Source of the DNA: an uncultured Oscillospiraceae bacterium
GTDB lineage: Bacteria > Bacillota > Clostridia > Oscillospirales > Oscillospiraceae
DNA: 6,682 nucleotides
Reading direction: 5' to 3'
NCBI GenBank assembly: GCA_934567115.1
Contig: CAKTJA010000073.1
Span: forward strand, 1 to 6,682
Position numbers and translations under genes: made by a program. The notes under the pieces are model-generated. The model saw only the letters and a list, made by a program, of their open reading frames with translations. It was not told the DNA's origin and made no database searches. Of this stretch, positions 5,134 to 6,682 are shown piece after piece (positions within the stretch are counted from its first letter, which is position 1; every line of letters starts with the position of its first letter).

Positions 5134-6357
5134 ATGAAAAAGAAACCGGAACTTCTCGCCCCTGCGGGCGATATGGAAAAGCTGAAGATGGCGGTGCTCT
5201 ACGGCGCGGACGCGGTGTATCTCGCCGGGAAGGACTTCGGAATGCGCTCATTCGCCGGAAACTTCACGAACGACGGACTGTATGCCGCCGTCCGCTTTGC
5301 GCATGAGCATGGCGTGCGGGTGCATGTCACCGTAAACACGATGCCGCGCAACGAGGAAGCGGCCCGCCTCCCGGAGTATTTCGAGCTGCTTGACGACGCG
5401 GGCGCGGACGCGCTGATCCTTGCCGACCTCGGCGCGTTCACGCTTGCGGGCAAATATGCGCCCGGATGCGAGCGGCACGTCTCCACCCAGCAGAGCATCG
5501 CAAATTACGAATGCGCCGGCGCATGGTACGACCTCGGCGCAAAGCGCGTCGTGCTGGCAAGAGAGCTGACATTGCGGGAGATCCGCGAGATTCGTGAGAA
5601 GGTCCCGCCCGCACTGGAGCTTGAGACCTTCTGCCATGGCGCGATGTGCGTAAGCTATTCGGGGCGCTGTCTCCTGAGCAATTACATGACGGGCCGCGAC
5701 AGCAACCGCGGGGCGTGCGCGCAGCCCTGCCGCTACCGCTACGCGCTGATGGAGGAAAAGCGCCCCGGGGAGTACTTCCCCGTTTATGAGGACGGGAACG
5801 GCTCCTACATCATGAATTCGCGCGACATGTGCATGATCGGCCATCTCGACGACATTATAGATGCCGGGATCGACTGCGTTAAGATCGAAGGGCGGGCCAA
5901 AAGCGAATACTACGCCGCTATCGTGACCGGCGCATACCGCCACGCGATCGACGACGCGGCCGCCGGACGGTCCCCCGATCCCGTCTGGCTCAACGAGGTG
6001 GAGCACGTCAGCCATCGGCACTACTCCACCGGCTTTTATTACGGTCAGCCCGGTCAATACTACGAAAACTCACGGTACATCCGCAGTTGGCAGGTCTGCG
6101 CGGTGATCGAAAGCTGCGACGCACAGGGCAATGCCGTTCTCAGCCTTCGCAACAAATTCCGCACCGGAGACGCCGTCGAGATCGTCGGTCCGAACCTCCG
6201 CCCCTTCGCCATGACCGTTCCGGAAATGCGCGACGACGGCGGCTTCACTCTGTTCGAGCCGAAAACCCCGCAAATGCGCTTCACCATGCAGCTGCCGTGC
6301 CAAGTCCCGCCGATGAGCTTTGTGCGGCGCGCGGTCGAGCTGAGCGCAGCCGACTGA
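5134..6357 (+). CDS. trhP: U32-family protein, TrhP-type tRNA hydroxylation factor
   Basis: This 407-residue protein opens ELLAPAGDMEKLKMAVLYGADAVYL, the U32 N-terminal signature. The full family signature lies at residues 164-182: E-T-F-C-H-G-A-M-C, then G-R-C-L-L-S. The probable Fe-S ligands are C172, C179, C195 (in RGACAQPCR) and C233 (DMC), followed by KIEGRAKS. Residues from about 330 form the extra C-terminal domain of longer members. Though named peptidases, TrhP-type members are implicated in prephenate-dependent 5-hydroxylation of wobble uridine 34 in tRNAs. In Bacillus the mltG gene (yrrL) is followed by trmR (yrrM) and two U32 genes (yrrN, yrrO); here one U32 gene follows mltG directly. 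ATG 5134 is preceded by AAAGGA (5124-5129). The length fits TrhP better than the longer RlhA or shorter UbiU/UbiV branches, but another RNA substrate cannot be excluded. Confidence 0.88.
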   Translation: MKKKPELLAPAGDMEKLKMAVLYGADAVYLAGKDFGMRSFAGNFTNDGLYAAVRFAHEHGVRVHVTVNTMPRNEEAARLPEYFELLDDAGADALILADLGAFTLAGKYAPGCERHVSTQQSIANYECAGAWYDLGAKRVVLARELTLREIREIREKVPPALELETFCHGAMCVSYSGRCLLSNYMTGRDSNRGACAQPCRYRYALMEEKRPGEYFPVYEDGNGSYIMNSRDMCMIGHLDDIIDAGIDCVKIEGRAKSEYYAAIVTGAYRHAIDDAAAGRSPDPVWLNEVEHVSHRHYSTGFYYGQPGQYYENSRYIRSWQVCAVIESCDAQGNAVLSLRNKFRTGDAVEIVGPNLRPFAMTVPEMRDDGGFTLFEPKTPQMRFTMQLPCQVPPMSFVRRAVELSAAD

Positions 6358-6433
6358 GCCGAATCATCCGCATGGTGAAATTGCAGTCCCCTCCGAAGCT
6401 TCAGGCGCTGTATTCATAAGTGCATGTAAAGGA

Positions 6434-6471
6434 GACCCGCCGCAGGACGGATATTCTGCGGCGGTCTTTTT
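6434..6471 (+). terminator. Strong intrinsic terminator after the mltG-trhP unit
   Basis: CCGCCGCAG (6437-6445) and CTGCGGCGG (6456-6464) form a perfect 9-bp GC-rich stem around a 10-base loop. Two more outer pairs (GA 6434-6435 with TC 6465-6466) are possible across a bulged C, and TTTTT at 6467-6471 completes the signal. It lies 76 bases past the trhP stop and separates that unit from the independently transcribed tRNA gene. The bases between the stop and the hairpin (6358-6433) contain nothing I can identify. Confidence 0.92.
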
Positions 6472-6481
6472 CGGTAACGTC

Positions 6482-6549
6482 CTGTGCACAACCCGTTTCC
6501 GGTCAGCAAATTGCACAGTACTGGTTTGCTTGATTTGTCAAGTCTGACC
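6482..6549. other. Foldable noncoding segment between the terminator and the tRNA promoter
   Basis: GGTCA 6501-6505 pairs with TGACC 6545-6549, enclosing two hairpins: GCAAA 6506-6510 with TTTGC 6525-6529, and TTGA 6530-6533 with TCAA 6538-6541. The result is a three-way-junction-like fold. The loop of the first hairpin contains TGCACAG (6512-6518), complementary over 7 bases to CTGTGCA at 6482-6488, which would allow a pseudoknot or a competing structure. No open frame or clear promoter is seen. It may be chance, a small RNA or a remnant. Confidence 0.25.
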
Positions 6550-6586
6550 ATTGCATTTTTTATCTCCAAAAAATACAAATTCACTC

Positions 6587-6615
6587 TTGACAGTCGGTGA
6601 AAAAGTTTTTATAAT
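6587..6615 (+). promoter_or_regulatory. Consensus vegetative promoter for the tRNA-Pro gene
   Basis: A perfect -35 TTGACA (6587-6592) and a perfect -10 TATAAT (6610-6615) are separated by exactly 17 bases. An A/T-rich tract at 6568-6580 sits where an UP element would contact RNA polymerase alpha subunits. Transcription should begin near 6622, leaving a short leader of about 9 bases for RNase P to remove. This is by far the strongest promoter in the window, as expected for a stable RNA gene. Confidence 0.93.
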
Positions 6616-6630
6616 ATGATCGTTGTCTAT

Positions 6631-6682
6631 CCGGGTGTAGCGCAGTTGGTAGCGCGCATGGTTCGGGACCATGAGGCCGTGG
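6631..6682 (+). tRNA. tRNA-Pro, anticodon CGG (3' end beyond the window)
   Basis: The 5' 52 bases of a tRNA fold cleanly: acceptor strand CCGGGTG (6631-6637), TA, D stem GCGC (6640-6643) with GCGC (6652-6655) around an 8-base loop, and anticodon stem CATGG (6657-6661) with CCATG (6669-6673). The 7-base anticodon loop TTCGGGA places anticodon CGG at 6664-6666, reading CCG (Pro). C at position 1 and G37 agree with proline identity. The window ends at the start of the T arm, so the rest of the gene, and any further tRNAs in a cluster, are not visible. Confidence 0.93.

Noticed and set aside
6372..6419. Short plus-strand frame MVKLQSPPKLQALYS between trhP and the terminator
   Set aside because: It has fifteen codons, no ribosome binding site upstream and no recognisable feature. 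It is more likely part of the 3' untranslated region.

Overview
This window comes from a GC-rich, Gram-positive-type genome, most likely a clostridial anaerobe of the Oscillospiraceae/Ruminococcaceae kind. The evidence is purine-rich AGGAGG-like ribosome binding sites, a radical-SAM pair common in Clostridia, a WecG/TagA-type glycosyltransferase, MltG next to a U32-family tRNA hydroxylation protein (an order resembling the yrrL-yrrO region of Bacillus), and strong third-position GC. The organism is inferred from gene content, not from any database match.

Layout. Bases 1-122 are the 3' end of a hydrophobic protein gene. Bases 156-2643 hold a tight two-gene unit with an 8-base overlap: a radical-SAM protein with an N-terminal B12-binding-like domain (TIGR03960 type) and its partner (TIGR03936/DUF2344 type). 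After a 197-base GC-rich spacer comes a WecG/TagA/CpsF glycosyltransferase (2841-3557). Bases 3640-3789 on the minus strand encode an extremely cysteine-rich 49-residue protein. It has its own ribosome binding site and a hairpin terminator, and it lies convergent to the glycosyltransferase and divergent from mltG. On the plus strand follow mltG (3901-5070), which trims or terminates nascent peptidoglycan strands, and a U32-family protein of the TrhP type (5134-6357), probably acting in tRNA wobble-uridine hydroxylation. A strong intrinsic terminator (6434-6471) closes this unit. A 150-base AT-richer stretch then holds a foldable segment and a near-perfect vegetative promoter (6587-6615) driving a tRNA-Pro(CGG) gene cut by the window end.

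Most of the window is housekeeping: envelope synthesis, RNA modification and a conserved uncharacterised radical-SAM system. The most unusual item is the minus-strand small protein: 13 Cys, 9 Asn and 8 Gly in 49 residues, no Lys, Arg or His, one hydrophobic segment, and a terminal Cys-Cys-Cys. It is easily missed because the opposite strand reads through as low-complexity open frames. No CRISPR array, insertion sequence, rRNA or prophage gene was seen.
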